A program made the position numbers and the translations under genes. From Propionibacteriales bacterium (GTDB lineage: Bacteria; Actinomycetota; Actinomycetes; Propionibacteriales; Nocardioidaceae): a DNA stretch of 64,000 bases. Positions within the stretch are counted from its first letter, which is position 1, and each line of letters begins with the position of its first letter. Under the pieces are notes generated by a model that saw only the letters and a list, made by a program, of their open reading frames with translations, did no database searches and had not been told where the DNA came from. Below, one piece after another: positions 41,937 through 50,906 of the stretch. The stretch spans positions 1-64,000 of the forward strand of contig JAPLCB010000006.1 of NCBI GenBank assembly GCA_026392455.1, written 5' to 3'.

Positions 41937-43927
41937 TGAGAGAAATGACTATCCAGCGAATCCTGGTCGCGAACCGAGGCGAGATCGCCCGACGCGTCTT
42001 CACCACCGCCCGACGTCTGGGGATCGGCACCGTCGCCGTCTACTCCGACGCAGACCGCGACCTGCCCTTCGTGGGTGAAGCCGACCTCGCGGTCCGGTTG
42101 CCCGGCAGCACCCCCGCCGAGACCTACCTCCGCGGCGACCTGGTCATCGAGGCGGCGCAGAAGGCCGGCGCGGACGCGATCCACCCCGGCTACGGCTTCC
42201 TGTCGGAGAACGCCGACTTCGCCCGGGCCGTGATCGACGCCGGGCTCACCTGGATCGGCCCGACCCCGGACTCGATCGACTCGATGGGCTCCAAGATCGC
42301 GGCCAAGAAGCTGATGGCCGATGCCGGCGTCCCGGTCTTCGGCGAGATCGAGCCGGCGGCCGCGACCGAGGCCGACCTGCCGCTGCTGGTCAAGGCGTCC
42401 GCCGGGGGTGGTGGTCGCGGCATGCGGATCGTCCGCGACCTCGCCGACCTTCCCGGTCAGGTGCAGCTCGCCTCCGACGAGGCGGCCTCCGCGTTCGGTG
42501 ATGCGACCGTCTTCTGCGAGCCGTACCTGGAGAACGGGCGGCACGTCGAGGTCCAGGTCGTGGGCGACACCCAGGGCAACGTGCTGGTCCTCGGTGAGCG
42601 CGACTGCTCGCTGCAGCGCCGGCACCAGAAGGTCGTCGAGGAAGCACCGGCGTTCGGGCTGACCGACGAGACCCGACGGACCTTGCACGACGGCGCGCGC
42701 CTCGCGGCCGCGGCGATCGGGTACGTCGGCGCCGGCACCGTCGAGTTCATGGTCTCCACCGCTCCGGGGGGCGACAAGGTCTCCTTCCTGGAGATGAACA
42801 CCCGCCTCCAGGTCGAGCACCCGGTCACCGAGGCGGTCTTCGGCATCGACCTGGTCGAGGCGCAGATCCGGGTCGCCGAGGGTGGGACCGTCCCGAAGGC
42901 CCCGAGCGACCCGCGCGGGCACGCCGTCGAGGTCCGCCTGTACGCCGAGGACCCGGCAGCGGATTACCAGCCGCAGAGCGGTGTCCTGGACACCTTCGAG
43001 ATCGGGTGCGAGTCGGAGTTCACGCCGTTCCTGACCTACGGCAGCCGGCTCGACAGCGGCTTCGTGTCCGGCAGCGAGGTCAGCACCCACTACGACGCGA
43101 TGCTCGCCAAGGTCATCGTCTGGGGTCCCACCCGCGAGGCTGCGTTCCGCACCCTCGCCGGGATCCTGGAGCGCGCCCGGATCCACGGGCTGGTGACCAA
43201 CCGCGACCTGCTGGTCCGGTTGCTCCGTGACGCCGACGTGCTCGCCGGAGACATCAGCACCGACTTCCTCGGCACCTTCGACCTGGCCGGTGCGGTCGCC
43301 GACACCACGACCGCGGCCCAGGCCGCAGCCGTGGCCCTGGCGGAGGCCGAGCGCGCCGCGCGGACCGTCCAGCAGGCGATCCCGGTCGCGTGGCGCAACG
43401 TCGTCTCGCAACCGCAACGCACGGTGCTGGCACCGTTCGGCGGCGGTGACGACCTGGTCGTGGAGTGGTACGGCGGCCGCAACGGGTATGCGTTCCCGGC
43501 CGACGGAACCTCCGTCATCCTCGCCAGCCCGACCGAGGTCGTGCTCGAGGTCGACGGCGTCCGGGTCGCGCACAGCGTCCGGATCGTCGGCACCGGCGTG
43601 CACGTCGACTCCGGTCGCGGCGCCGCCTCGTTCCGGGTGCAGCCCCGGTTCGTCGACCCGGCTGACCAGGTCAGCGCCGGATCCTTGCTGGCGCCGATGC
43701 CCGGCACCGTGATCGCGGTTCCGGTGGAGACCGGTGCCGAGGTCGAGGCGGGTCAGACCCTGCTCGTCCTCGAGGCGATGAAGATGCAGCACTCGATCAG
43801 TGCCCCTGGTGACGGCGTCGTGGAGATCGCCGTCAAGGTGGGTCAGCAGGTTTCCGCGGGCGACGTGCTCGCTGTCGTCCAGAGCAGTGCCCCCGCAGAG
43901 GTTTCCGACGAAGGAGAAGAAGCATGA
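41936..43927 (+). CDS. Biotin-dependent acyl-CoA carboxylase alpha subunit (biotin carboxylase + BCCP)
   Basis: 663 residues from ATG 41936, overlapping the beta stop (TGATG); ATG 41945 three codons on is also possible. The N-terminal biotin carboxylase has the ATP-grasp motif SAGGGGRGMRIV and EERDCSLQRRHQK-type segment GERDCSLQRRHQKVVEEAPA; NTRLQVEHPVTE is conserved. The C-terminal BCCP domain carries the biotinyl Lys616 in LEAMKMQHSI. Carboxylates biotin with ATP and bicarbonate, then passes CO2 to the beta subunit. AtuF/LiuD-like. Confidence 0.94.
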   Translation: MREMTIQRILVANRGEIARRVFTTARRLGIGTVAVYSDADRDLPFVGEADLAVRLPGSTPAETYLRGDLVIEAAQKAGADAIHPGYGFLSENADFARAVIDAGLTWIGPTPDSIDSMGSKIAAKKLMADAGVPVFGEIEPAAATEADLPLLVKASAGGGGRGMRIVRDLADLPGQVQLASDEAASAFGDATVFCEPYLENGRHVEVQVVGDTQGNVLVLGERDCSLQRRHQKVVEEAPAFGLTDETRRTLHDGARLAAAAIGYVGAGTVEFMVSTAPGGDKVSFLEMNTRLQVEHPVTEAVFGIDLVEAQIRVAEGGTVPKAPSDPRGHAVEVRLYAEDPAADYQPQSGVLDTFEIGCESEFTPFLTYGSRLDSGFVSGSEVSTHYDAMLAKVIVWGPTREAAFRTLAGILERARIHGLVTNRDLLVRLLRDADVLAGDISTDFLGTFDLAGAVADTTTAAQAAAVALAEAERAARTVQQAIPVAWRNVVSQPQRTVLAPFGGGDDLVVEWYGGRNGYAFPADGTSVILASPTEVVLEVDGVRVAHSVRIVGTGVHVDSGRGAASFRVQPRFVDPADQVSAGSLLAPMPGTVIAVPVETGAEVEAGQTLLVLEAMKMQHSISAPGDGVVEIAVKVGQQVSAGDVLAVVQSSAPAEVSDEGEEA

Positions 43928-45090
43928 CCGTCACCCCGTTCACCGAGTCCGACGAGCTCACCGCCCTGCGTGAGGCGGTCTCCAAGCTGGCCGGCAGCTA
44001 CGGCCACAGCTATGTTGCGGAGAAGACCCGCAACGGCGAGAAGCTCACCGAGCTCTGGCAGGACATGGGCAAGCACGGGTTCCTCGGCGTGAACATCCCC
44101 GAGGAGTACGGCGGCGGCGGTGGCGGCATGGCCGAGCTGTCCGCGGTCCTGGAGGAGCTGTCCGCGGCCGGGGCCCCGCTGCTGATGATGGTGGTCAGCC
44201 CGGCGATCTGCGGCACGATCATCGCCCGCTGCGGCACCGAGGCCCAGAAGCAGCACTTCCTGCCGCGGATCGCCGACGGGTCGATGATCATGGCGTTCGC
44301 GATCACCGAGCCGGATGCCGGCTCGAACAGCCACCAGATCACCACCACCGCGACCCGCGACGGTGACGAGTGGGTGCTGACCGGTCAGAAGACGTACATC
44401 TCCGGGGTCGACGAGGCCGACGCGATCCTGGTGGTCTCCCGGACCGCGGATGCCAAGACCGGCAAGCTGAAGCCCGCCCTGATCGTCGTACCGACCGATG
44501 CCAAGGGCCTGGAGCGCCAGGTGATCCCGATGGACTTCCATGCGCCCGAGAAGCAGTTCACGCTCTTCTTCGACAACGTCCGGGTGCCTGCGGACGCCTT
44601 GGTCGGTGACGAGGACGGCGGCATCTGGCAGCTGTTCGCCGGGCTCAACCCCGAGCGGATCATGGGGGCAGCGATGTCGCTCGGGATGGCCCGGTACGCC
44701 CTGGGCAAGGCGGTGGACTACGCCAAGACCCGCAAGGTCTGGAAGGACGTCATCGGCACCCACCAGGCGATCGCGCACCCGCTCGCGAAGTCCAAGATCG
44801 AGCTCGAGCAGGGCCGGCTGCTGATGCAGAAGGCTGCGGCGCTCTACGACGCCGGGGACGACGCCGGGGCTGGCGAGTACGCGAACATGGCCAAGTACGC
44901 CGGCGGCGAGGTGGCGTGCAACACCCTCGACGTCGCGGTCCACTCCCACGGCGGCAACGGGCTCGCCCAGGAGTACGGTCTGGGCAACATGCTGCTGGCT
45001 GCCCGGCTGGGCCGGATCGCCCCGGTGAGCCGGGAGATGATCCTGAACTTCATCGCGATGCACAGCCTGGGTCTCCCCAAGTCCTACTAA
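43924..45090 (+). CDS. Acyl-CoA dehydrogenase (second in operon)
   Basis: 388 residues. FAITEPDAGSNSHQITTTA, TGQKTYISGVDEAD and IPMDFHAPEKQFTLFFDNVRVP are acyl-CoA dehydrogenase hallmarks, with the C-terminal SHGGNGLAQEYGLGNMLLAARLGRIAPVSREM. It differs strongly from the first paralogue and could act on the carboxylated or shortened intermediate; this is inference. ATG overlaps the stop of the carboxylase alpha gene. After its stop comes a repeat block, so the coupling in the operon ends here. Confidence 0.88.
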   Translation: MTVTPFTESDELTALREAVSKLAGSYGHSYVAEKTRNGEKLTELWQDMGKHGFLGVNIPEEYGGGGGGMAELSAVLEELSAAGAPLLMMVVSPAICGTIIARCGTEAQKQHFLPRIADGSMIMAFAITEPDAGSNSHQITTTATRDGDEWVLTGQKTYISGVDEADAILVVSRTADAKTGKLKPALIVVPTDAKGLERQVIPMDFHAPEKQFTLFFDNVRVPADALVGDEDGGIWQLFAGLNPERIMGAAMSLGMARYALGKAVDYAKTRKVWKDVIGTHQAIAHPLAKSKIELEQGRLLMQKAAALYDAGDDAGAGEYANMAKYAGGEVACNTLDVAVHSHGGNGLAQEYGLGNMLLAARLGRIAPVSREMILNFIAMHSLGLPKSY

Positions 45091-45098
45091 GTCGAGAA

Positions 45099-45173
45099 GG
45101 GCCTGACACGCGGTTCAAACGGGCCTTGTGTTCGTGTCAGGCCCCGCTCGAGTGCGTGTTAGGCCCTACTCAA
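45099..45173. repeat. Intergenic repeat of AGGGCCTGACACG-type words
   Basis: GGGCCTGACACG (45099-45110) is mirrored perfectly by CGTGTCAGGCCC (45133-45144), then AGGCCCTACTCAA at 45161-45173. The 13-mer AGGCCCTACTCAA recurs exactly at 58072-58084. It lies between the second acyl-CoA dehydrogenase and enoyl-CoA hydratase genes and could fold as a 12-bp hairpin in the transcript. Confidence 0.75.
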
Positions 45174-45186
45174 CGAAAGACGAGCC

Positions 45187-45933
45187 ATGACTGACGAGCT
45201 GGTCCACTACGAGGTGCAGGACGGGGTCGCGACGATCACCCTGGACTCGCCGCACAACCGGAACGCGCTCTCGCGCCAGCTGATCGAAGAGCTGTTCGGC
45301 CGGCTCGAGATCGCGGCCGACGACGACGAAGTCCGGGTGGTCGTGCTGCGCTCGGCCGACCGGGTGTTCTGCTCCGGGGCCGACCTCTCGGAGGCGGCGA
45401 CCGGGTCGATGACCGAGGGGGCCGGCGCGCTCGTCGAGCTCCAGCGGGTGATCCTCACCCATCCCAAGCCGGTGATCACCCGGCTGGCCGGGCCGGTCCG
45501 GGCCGGGGGCCTGGGGATCGTGGCGTCCAGCGACCTGGTGCTGTGCAGCGACGACGTCACCTTCGCGCTCACCGAGTCCAGGCTGGGGTTGGCTCCGGCG
45601 GTGATCTCGCTGACGCTGGTCCCGCGCCTGAGCAGCCGGGCGGCGTCCGACGTGTTCCTCTCCGGTCGCACCTTCGACGCGGCCGAGGCCGCAGCGATGG
45701 GTCTGGTCACCCGGGCCGTTCCGGCCGCCGAGCTCGACGACGCCGTCGCGGCCACCTGCGGCGAGCTGCTCAAGGCGCACCCCCAGGGCCTGCGCGAGAC
45801 CAAGAAGGTGCTGGCCCGGGACGTGCTGGCCTTCCTGGAGGCGAACGCGGACGACATGGTCGCCCTCAGCGCCAGGCTCTTCGGGTCCGACGAGGCGCGC
45901 GAGGCGATGGTCGCCTTCCTGACCAAGAAGTAG
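45187..45933 (+). CDS. Enoyl-CoA hydratase/isomerase family protein
   Basis: 248 residues, crotonase fold. TLDSPHNRNALS and FCSGADLSEA with the oxyanion-hole GLGIVASSDLVLCSDDVTFALTESRLGLAP. Hydrates an enoyl-CoA in beta-oxidation, consistent with being the last gene of the catabolic block (AtuE/LiuC-like). It has its own AAAGACGAG ribosome-binding site, as the gap upstream is 96 bases of repeat. The stop is two bases from the next convergent gene. Confidence 0.9.
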   Translation: MTDELVHYEVQDGVATITLDSPHNRNALSRQLIEELFGRLEIAADDDEVRVVVLRSADRVFCSGADLSEAATGSMTEGAGALVELQRVILTHPKPVITRLAGPVRAGGLGIVASSDLVLCSDDVTFALTESRLGLAPAVISLTLVPRLSSRAASDVFLSGRTFDAAEAAAMGLVTRAVPAAELDDAVAATCGELLKAHPQGLRETKKVLARDVLAFLEANADDMVALSARLFGSDEAREAMVAFLTKK

Positions 45934-45934
45934 G

Positions 45935-46537
45935 TCAGGAGTAGAGGCGCGGCCCCAGCGTCAGGGTGCGCCCGGCGGGTTGGGCGGTGAGGCCGTCGTC
46001 GGCGTACCGCTTGTCGCCGTAGGTGTTCGACATCCCCGCGCCGGCGCGGATCCAGGTGGGGTTGCCGACACAGCTGCGGGGGACCGAGATCAGCGCGGTG
46101 TTCAGGTCGTAGTCCAGCTTCCAGGCCAGGGTGCACCGGGGGCTGCTGCCGGACGCCGTGTACAGCGCGGGGTCGCCGCGCCACGCGCGGGTGGTGGCGT
46201 AGAGGTCGACCTCGTAGGACCGGGTAGGGGTCCGGAACTGGACGACGTGGAAGTGGTCGACGCCGACCCGGTTGAGCTCGACGTACTTGATGAAGACCCG
46301 GATCGCGGTCTTGGTGTGGGTGACCTGGACGGTCCGGATGTCGCCCATGGTGCGCTTCTTGGCGGCGCCTCCCGGCAGCACCTGGTCGCCGGCGACGCGG
46401 ACGAAGACGATGTCCCCGGTCGTGTCGGTCGTGGTCGCGCGGTTCGGCAGCGACGCCGACTGGGCCACGGAAGCGGTTACGGGCACCAGGAGTGCACAAC
46501 CGAGGGTGGCGAGCGCGAGGGCGCGAGCGAGCTTCAT
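45935..46537 (-). CDS. Secreted protein of unknown function
   Basis: 200 residues. MKLARALALATLGCALLVPVTASVAQSA is a signal peptide. The mature part DTTGDIVFVRVAGDQVLPGG... FIKYVELNRVGVDHFHVVQFRTPTRSYEVDLYATT has the beta-rich look of small actinobacterial exoproteins; two Cys (RCTLAWK, RSCVGNPTW) could form a disulfide. No catalytic motif. Convergent with the enoyl-CoA hydratase; a separate P450 lies upstream on the same strand. Confidence 0.65.
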   Translation of the reverse strand: MKLARALALATLGCALLVPVTASVAQSASLPNRATTTDTTGDIVFVRVAGDQVLPGGAAKKRTMGDIRTVQVTHTKTAIRVFIKYVELNRVGVDHFHVVQFRTPTRSYEVDLYATTRAWRGDPALYTASGSSPRCTLAWKLDYDLNTALISVPRSCVGNPTWIRAGAGMSNTYGDKRYADDGLTAQPAGRTLTLGPRLYS

Positions 46538-46584
46538 GGAACCTCCGGGTGCGAACGGACCCCCACGGTCCGGGTACGTCGACT

Positions 46585-47823
46585 TTAGAGGTGCGTGACC
46601 GGAAGGCTCAACCAGCCACGCACGAACGCGGACTGGTGGCGGGTCCCGGCGGACTCGTCGACGGTGATCGCCGGGTGCCGGGTGAGCAGCTCCTCGAGCG
46701 CGACCCGGGCCTGCAGGCGGGCCAGGTGGGTGCCGATGCAGAAGTGCGGTCCGCTGCTGAAGGACAGGTGCCGGGTGATCTCGCGTCGGATGTCGAGGAG
46801 GTCTGCGGTCGGACCGAACTCGCGGGGGTCCCGGTTGCCGGCGGCGTAGAGCATCATCACCTTCTCGCCGGCCGGGATGGTGGTGCCGCCGACGGTGACG
46901 TCCGCGGTCGTCGTCCGGGCCAGGCCCTGGACCGAGGACTCCAGGCGGAGGAACTCGATCAGCGCGCCGGAGATCTGGGTCGGGTCGTCGACCAGGAGCT
47001 GGCGCTGGTCGGAGGCGCTGCCCAGCAGGGTGACCGCGTGCGAGATCAGGCTGGCGGTGGTGTCGCTGCCGCCGGCCACCACGACGAAGCAGAACCCGAG
47101 GATGTCCCAGTCGGAGAGCTGCTGGGCCTCGCCGTCCGGCCCCGGGACCGAGGCCGCGACCAGCGCGCCGAGCAGGTCGTCGGTGGGCTGCGACCGGCGG
47201 GCGGCGATGGCCCCCGAGAAGTACTCCATCATCTCGGCCATCGCTGCGAGCGCTGCGCCTCCCGAGCTCCCGGCAGCGTCCAGGGCGAAGCCGTCGTTCT
47301 GGAGCTGGGTCAGGGCGTGGACCCACGGGGCGAACCGGTGCTGGTCGGCGAGCGGGATCCCGAACAGCTCGGCCAGCACGTACGTCGGGATGGTGCTCGA
47401 GAAGTGCAGGTGCAGGTCGACCGGCTCGCCGTCGGACCACCGGCGTTCCAGCTCGGCGATCCGGTCCCGAACGAACCTACGGATCCGGTCCTCCAGCACG
47501 GTGACCCGCTTGGGGGTGAAGCCACGACCGATCAGGCTGCGCAGCTGGGTCTGCACCGGTGGGTCCAGCATCACCATCGTCGGCGGGATGCCGAGCTGGC
47601 CGATCTCGTCGGCGAAGAACGTCAGGCCCTGGGCCGACGAGAACAGGTCGGGTCTGCGGACGGCATCCCAGATGTGCTCGAACCGGGAGAGCGCCCAGAA
47701 GCCGGGGGCCCTGCCGTCGGCGGGGTGGTGGTGCACGGGCTCGTTCTCGCGCAGCCAGGCGAAGGCGGGGTAGGGGTCGGCGAGGAAGGCGACGTCGAGC
47801 GGGTCGTACACCGGGGCGGTCAC
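46585..47823 (-). CDS. Cytochrome P450
   Basis: 412 residues from GTG 47823 (AGAAGG seven bases upstream). I-helix FVVVAGGSDTTASLISHAV, ExxR EFLR, heme loop FSSGPHFCIGTHLARLQ (Cys362). An ordinary soluble bacterial P450 with no ferredoxin gene nearby. Divergent from a TetR gene, with a CTAACG/CGTTAG dyad between. Substrate unknown; the pairing with a TetR is like the P450-TetR pair at 17-19 kb, but the two P450s are in different branches. Confidence 0.87.
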   Translation of the reverse strand: MTAPVYDPLDVAFLADPYPAFAWLRENEPVHHHPADGRAPGFWALSRFEHIWDAVRRPDLFSSAQGLTFFADEIGQLGIPPTMVMLDPPVQTQLRSLIGRGFTPKRVTVLEDRIRRFVRDRIAELERRWSDGEPVDLHLHFSSTIPTYVLAELFGIPLADQHRFAPWVHALTQLQNDGFALDAAGSSGGAALAAMAEMMEYFSGAIAARRSQPTDDLLGALVAASVPGPDGEAQQLSDWDILGFCFVVVAGGSDTTASLISHAVTLLGSASDQRQLLVDDPTQISGALIEFLRLESSVQGLARTTTADVTVGGTTIPAGEKVMMLYAAGNRDPREFGPTADLLDIRREITRHLSFSSGPHFCIGTHLARLQARVALEELLTRHPAITVDESAGTRHQSAFVRGWLSLPVTHL

Positions 47824-47833
47824 GCGGAACCTT

Positions 47834-47868
47834 CTAACGGTCTTTGTTAATAGAGGTCTCGTTAGTAT
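47834..47868. promoter_or_regulatory. P450/TetR divergent operator with -10 box
   Basis: CTAACG (47834-47839) pairs with CGTTAG (47860-47865). TAGTAT (47863-47868) is a -10 for the TetR gene, whose GTG at 47877 lies eight bases on, so its mRNA is likely leaderless. TTGTTAATAG lies between the arms. Confidence 0.55.
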
Positions 47869-47876
47869 CTGGAACT

Positions 47877-48476
47877 GTGGCCCGCGACGCAACCCAGACC
47901 CGAGCACTGCTGCTCCGAGCGGGGGAGAAGTACTTCGCCCGTGACGGGGTCGCTGGGGCGAAGCTCAGCGACATCGTCCGCGAGGCGGGTCAGCGCAACG
48001 ACTCCGCGGTGGGCTACCACTTCGGCTCGCGGGAAGGCCTGCTGGTCGCGATCGTCGAGCAGCACATGGCGGCCATGGAGGCGCGCCGCGAGGCGCCGCG
48101 GGACGGCGCCGACCTGCACGAGGTGGTCCGGACCATCGTCGGTCCCACGGCGGACCTGCTGGAGACGCCGGAAGGGCGCGACTTCCTCCGGATCACCGAG
48201 CAGCTCGCGGCCTGGTCCGGGGTCGGGGCCGGGAAGCCCAACGCCGTTCTCGTCGGCACCACCATCGGGCTCCAGCTGGAACGCCTCGACGCGCTGCTGG
48301 TTCCCCGGTTGGGCCGGGCACTGGCCCGCGAGCGGGCGGCCTTGATGGTCACCTTCCTGACCGGCGCCCTGGCCGAGCGGGCGCGTTCCCGCGATCGAGG
48401 CGACCGCCAGCGGCTCGGACACGATGGTTTCGTCGACAACCTGGTCGATGTCCTCACCGGGGGGCTCGCGGCCTGA
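47877..48476 (+). CDS. TetR family transcriptional regulator
   Basis: 199 residues from GTG 47877. HTH: TRALLLRAGEKYFARDGVAGAKLSDIVREAGQRNDSAVGYHFGSREGLL. Longer SAVGYHF recognition helix with DS in the turn. Divergent from the P450, so the probable repressor of it through the CTAACG/CGTTAG arms. Followed by a strong bidirectional terminator. Confidence 0.85.
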   Translation: MARDATQTRALLLRAGEKYFARDGVAGAKLSDIVREAGQRNDSAVGYHFGSREGLLVAIVEQHMAAMEARREAPRDGADLHEVVRTIVGPTADLLETPEGRDFLRITEQLAAWSGVGAGKPNAVLVGTTIGLQLERLDALLVPRLGRALARERAALMVTFLTGALAERARSRDRGDRQRLGHDGFVDNLVDVLTGGLAA

Positions 48477-48494
48477 GTGCCCAGAACACGGAAA

Positions 48495-48522
48495 GGCCCC
48501 TCCCCGGTGCCGGGGAGGGGCC
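48495..48522. terminator. Bidirectional terminator
   Basis: GGCCCCTCCCCGG (48495-48507) and CCGGGGAGGGGCC (48510-48522), perfect 13-bp stem with a 2-base loop, nested in outer CACGG/CCGTG arms. Sits between two convergent genes, TetR (+) and DUF4394 (-). Confidence 0.9.
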
Positions 48523-48545
48523 GCTCCGTGCTCGTGCTGCTGCTC

Positions 48546-49574
48546 TCAGGGAGCAGGCGTGTCGACAGCGATATCGATCACGGTGTTGTTGAAGAAGTTG
48601 CCGACCGAGGTCAGCGCGCCGGTGGTCAGGTCGACCGTGGACAGGTTCACCACCGGGTACGAGCGCGCCTTGGCCAGGCCCAGGGTCGCGAGGAGGGCCT
48701 CCACCGGGTTGGCGGGGATCGCCTGGACGACGTTGTTCTGGGTGGCCAGGTAGGCCGTGTTGACGCCGCCGACGGTGTTGATGTCCAGGCCGGAGACCGG
48801 TCGGCCGTTCAGCGCCAGCGGGACCGGGACGGTCTGGGTGCCGTTGTTCGGCGGGTTCTGCAGCGTCAGCTGCGACTTGGCCGCGTCCACGTTGTAGAGC
48901 GCGGTCGCGCCACCGGTGGTCGCGACGTTGTTGGTGTAGGCCGAGGCCTCGATGCCGGTCGCCGTCACCCCGGCGTAGTTCAGGGCCAGGTCGGTGAAGG
49001 TGTCGCCAGCGACGCGGTTGACCGAGGCCACCACGCGATCGCTCGGCAGCGCCCGCAGGTTCTGGCCGGTGTCGCTGGTGATCCGCAGCGCGTCCGCCGA
49101 CGGGTTGAAGTCGACGCCGAAGCGGGAACCGGACAGCTGCGTGGGCGTGGTCGTCCCGACGGCGACCAGGTCGAACGCCTTGGTCGCCACACCCGTGGCC
49201 GGCGTGATCGTGTACGCCGTTCCGGATCCGCTGGCGTTCTTCACCACGGCGTAGAGGGCTCCGGTCTTGGGCCGCTCGTCGATGCCGACGATGCTGGCAC
49301 CGGCCGGGATCCCGGAGATCGCCTTGGCCGACGACTGCGACGGGTTGGCCAGCGAGAACGTGGTGATCTCGCCGTTGGACGTCAGGGCGAAGCCGAACGG
49401 TGCCACCGGCGGGCCGGACGGCTTGGCCGGGGCGCCGACCGTGGGATTGACGGTGATGATCGGGTCGCTCGCGGCCTGGGCGGGGCCGCCGACCAGGAGG
49501 GCGGCGCTGGCGAGACCGACGGTGGCCGCGGCAGCGAGGCTGCGCACCAGGGCGGAGTGGGAGGTGAGGGGCAT
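48546..49574 (-). CDS. DUF4394 secreted protein
   Basis: 342 residues. MPLTSHSALVRSLAAAATVGLASAALLVGGPAQAA is a signal peptide. The mature part FGFALTSNGEITTFSLANPSQSSAKAISGIPAGASIVGIDERPKTGALYAV and NVDAAKSQLTLQNPPNNGTQTVPVPLALNGR match the DUF4394 beta-propeller family. GAGGACC precedes the ATG. Function unknown; DUF4394 proteins are usually exported and may bind surfaces. Convergent with the TetR gene across a terminator. Confidence 0.82.
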   Translation of the reverse strand: MPLTSHSALVRSLAAAATVGLASAALLVGGPAQAASDPIITVNPTVGAPAKPSGPPVAPFGFALTSNGEITTFSLANPSQSSAKAISGIPAGASIVGIDERPKTGALYAVVKNASGSGTAYTITPATGVATKAFDLVAVGTTTPTQLSGSRFGVDFNPSADALRITSDTGQNLRALPSDRVVASVNRVAGDTFTDLALNYAGVTATGIEASAYTNNVATTGGATALYNVDAAKSQLTLQNPPNNGTQTVPVPLALNGRPVSGLDINTVGGVNTAYLATQNNVVQAIPANPVEALLATLGLAKARSYPVVNLSTVDLTTGALTSVGNFFNNTVIDIAVDTPAP

Positions 49575-49791
49575 GGTGGTCCTCTGCTTGGAGTGGGAGG
49601 TGACAGGTCGAGGGTAGGAGCCGCGGCGGACGTCACAAGGCCTGGTCTGGTCAGCACACCCGGGTCCCAATCCGTCCGTTGCAGGGCGTCGAATACCTGC
49701 CCTGACCGCGGTGCTCGGGGACTGCGACGTAGGCGCGCCCGATTGCGCGGATGTCCGCGCACCAGCCCGTCTCGCCTGAGATCCTGACCTC

Positions 49792-50892
49792 ATGCACCGC
49801 GCTCGGATCGGAGCCCTCACTGCGGCGCTGGCGCTGCTGCTGGCTGCGTTGGCGGTGCCGCGCGGTGCCGCCCCCACCAGTCCGGCGTCGGGCGTCGTCG
49901 CGTCCCCGGTGGCGGCAGCAGTGCCGTCGGCCCTGGTCCCGGTCGAGTTCGGCGCGCCGTCGGCAGCGTGCCGTTCCGGCCTGGTGGCGTTGACCTTCGA
50001 CGACGGGCCCTCGGCGTCGGTCACCCTGGGGCTGGTGCGGACGTTGAAGCGTCTGGACGTCCCGGCAACGTTCTTCATGGTCGGTTCGCGGGTCCGGTCC
50101 GCGCCGGCGACGGCCCGAGCCGTGCAGCGCGCCGGATTCAGCGTCGCGAACCACACCTGGTCGCACCAGCAGCTGACCGCTCTCGGCGACCGGGCCGTCC
50201 GCCGGGAGCTGGCCCGGACCCGACGGGAGTTCACGGCCCAGAAGCTGGTGGCCACCAGTCTGATGCGCCCGCCGTACGGCGCCACCAACCGGCGGATCCG
50301 CCGTGACGTGAGGGCGTTGGGCCTGTACCCGGTGCTCTGGTCGATCGACTCCCTGGACTGGACCGGCGGCAGTCCGCGGCGGATCGCCCACCGGGTGATC
50401 GCCGGGCTGCGCCGTCACGGCACCAACGTGGTCCTGCAGCACGACGGCATCACCAATTCGCCGAGCTCGGCCAAGGCCGTTCCGCTGATCGTGGCGCGGG
50501 CCCGGCAGCTGGGGTACTGCTTCGCGGCGCTCGGGCCGAAGGGCGGGGTCGCGCCCCCTCGCCCGGTGGTCCGCGCCACCGCGCTCCCCGGCACCGAGGA
50601 CGGGCCCGCGCCGGTCCGGATCCGACTCCAGCTGGACCGACCGACGACCCGGTCCGTGCGGGTCCGGCTGCAGACGGTCTCCGGTTCAGCGAGGGCGGGC
50701 ACGGACTTCACCCCGGCCAACCGGACGGTGATCTTCCCGCGCGGGGTCCGGACGGCGTGGATCACGGTCCCGGTGGTCGACGACGACCTCGTCGAGGGGG
50801 CCGAGGACCTGCGGGTGGTGCTGGACCGGCCGTACGGAGTCACCCTGACCCGGCGCGAGGTGCTGGCCACGATCTTCAGCGACGACGGCTGA
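49792..50892 (+). CDS. Polysaccharide deacetylase (CE4) with C-terminal Calx-beta domain
   Basis: 366 residues. Signal peptide, then the CE4/NodB domain: LTFDDGP (Asp70, Asp71), NHTWSH (His121, His125), RPPYGATN and LQHDG. Removes N- or O-acetyl groups from chitin, peptidoglycan or similar glycan outside the membrane. From about 265 the chain is a Calx-beta module (AGTDFTPANRTVIFPRGVRTAWITVPVVDDDLVEGAEDLRVVL), an unusual C-terminal partner for a deacetylase. The MOSC gene lies convergent, 14 bases on. Confidence 0.87.
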   Translation: MHRARIGALTAALALLLAALAVPRGAAPTSPASGVVASPVAAAVPSALVPVEFGAPSAACRSGLVALTFDDGPSASVTLGLVRTLKRLDVPATFFMVGSRVRSAPATARAVQRAGFSVANHTWSHQQLTALGDRAVRRELARTRREFTAQKLVATSLMRPPYGATNRRIRRDVRALGLYPVLWSIDSLDWTGGSPRRIAHRVIAGLRRHGTNVVLQHDGITNSPSSAKAVPLIVARARQLGYCFAALGPKGGVAPPRPVVRATALPGTEDGPAPVRIRLQLDRPTTRSVRVRLQTVSGSARAGTDFTPANRTVIFPRGVRTAWITVPVVDDDLVEGAEDLRVVLDRPYGVTLTRREVLATIFSDDG

Positions 50893-50906
50893 CCGTCACA
50901 GCACGG

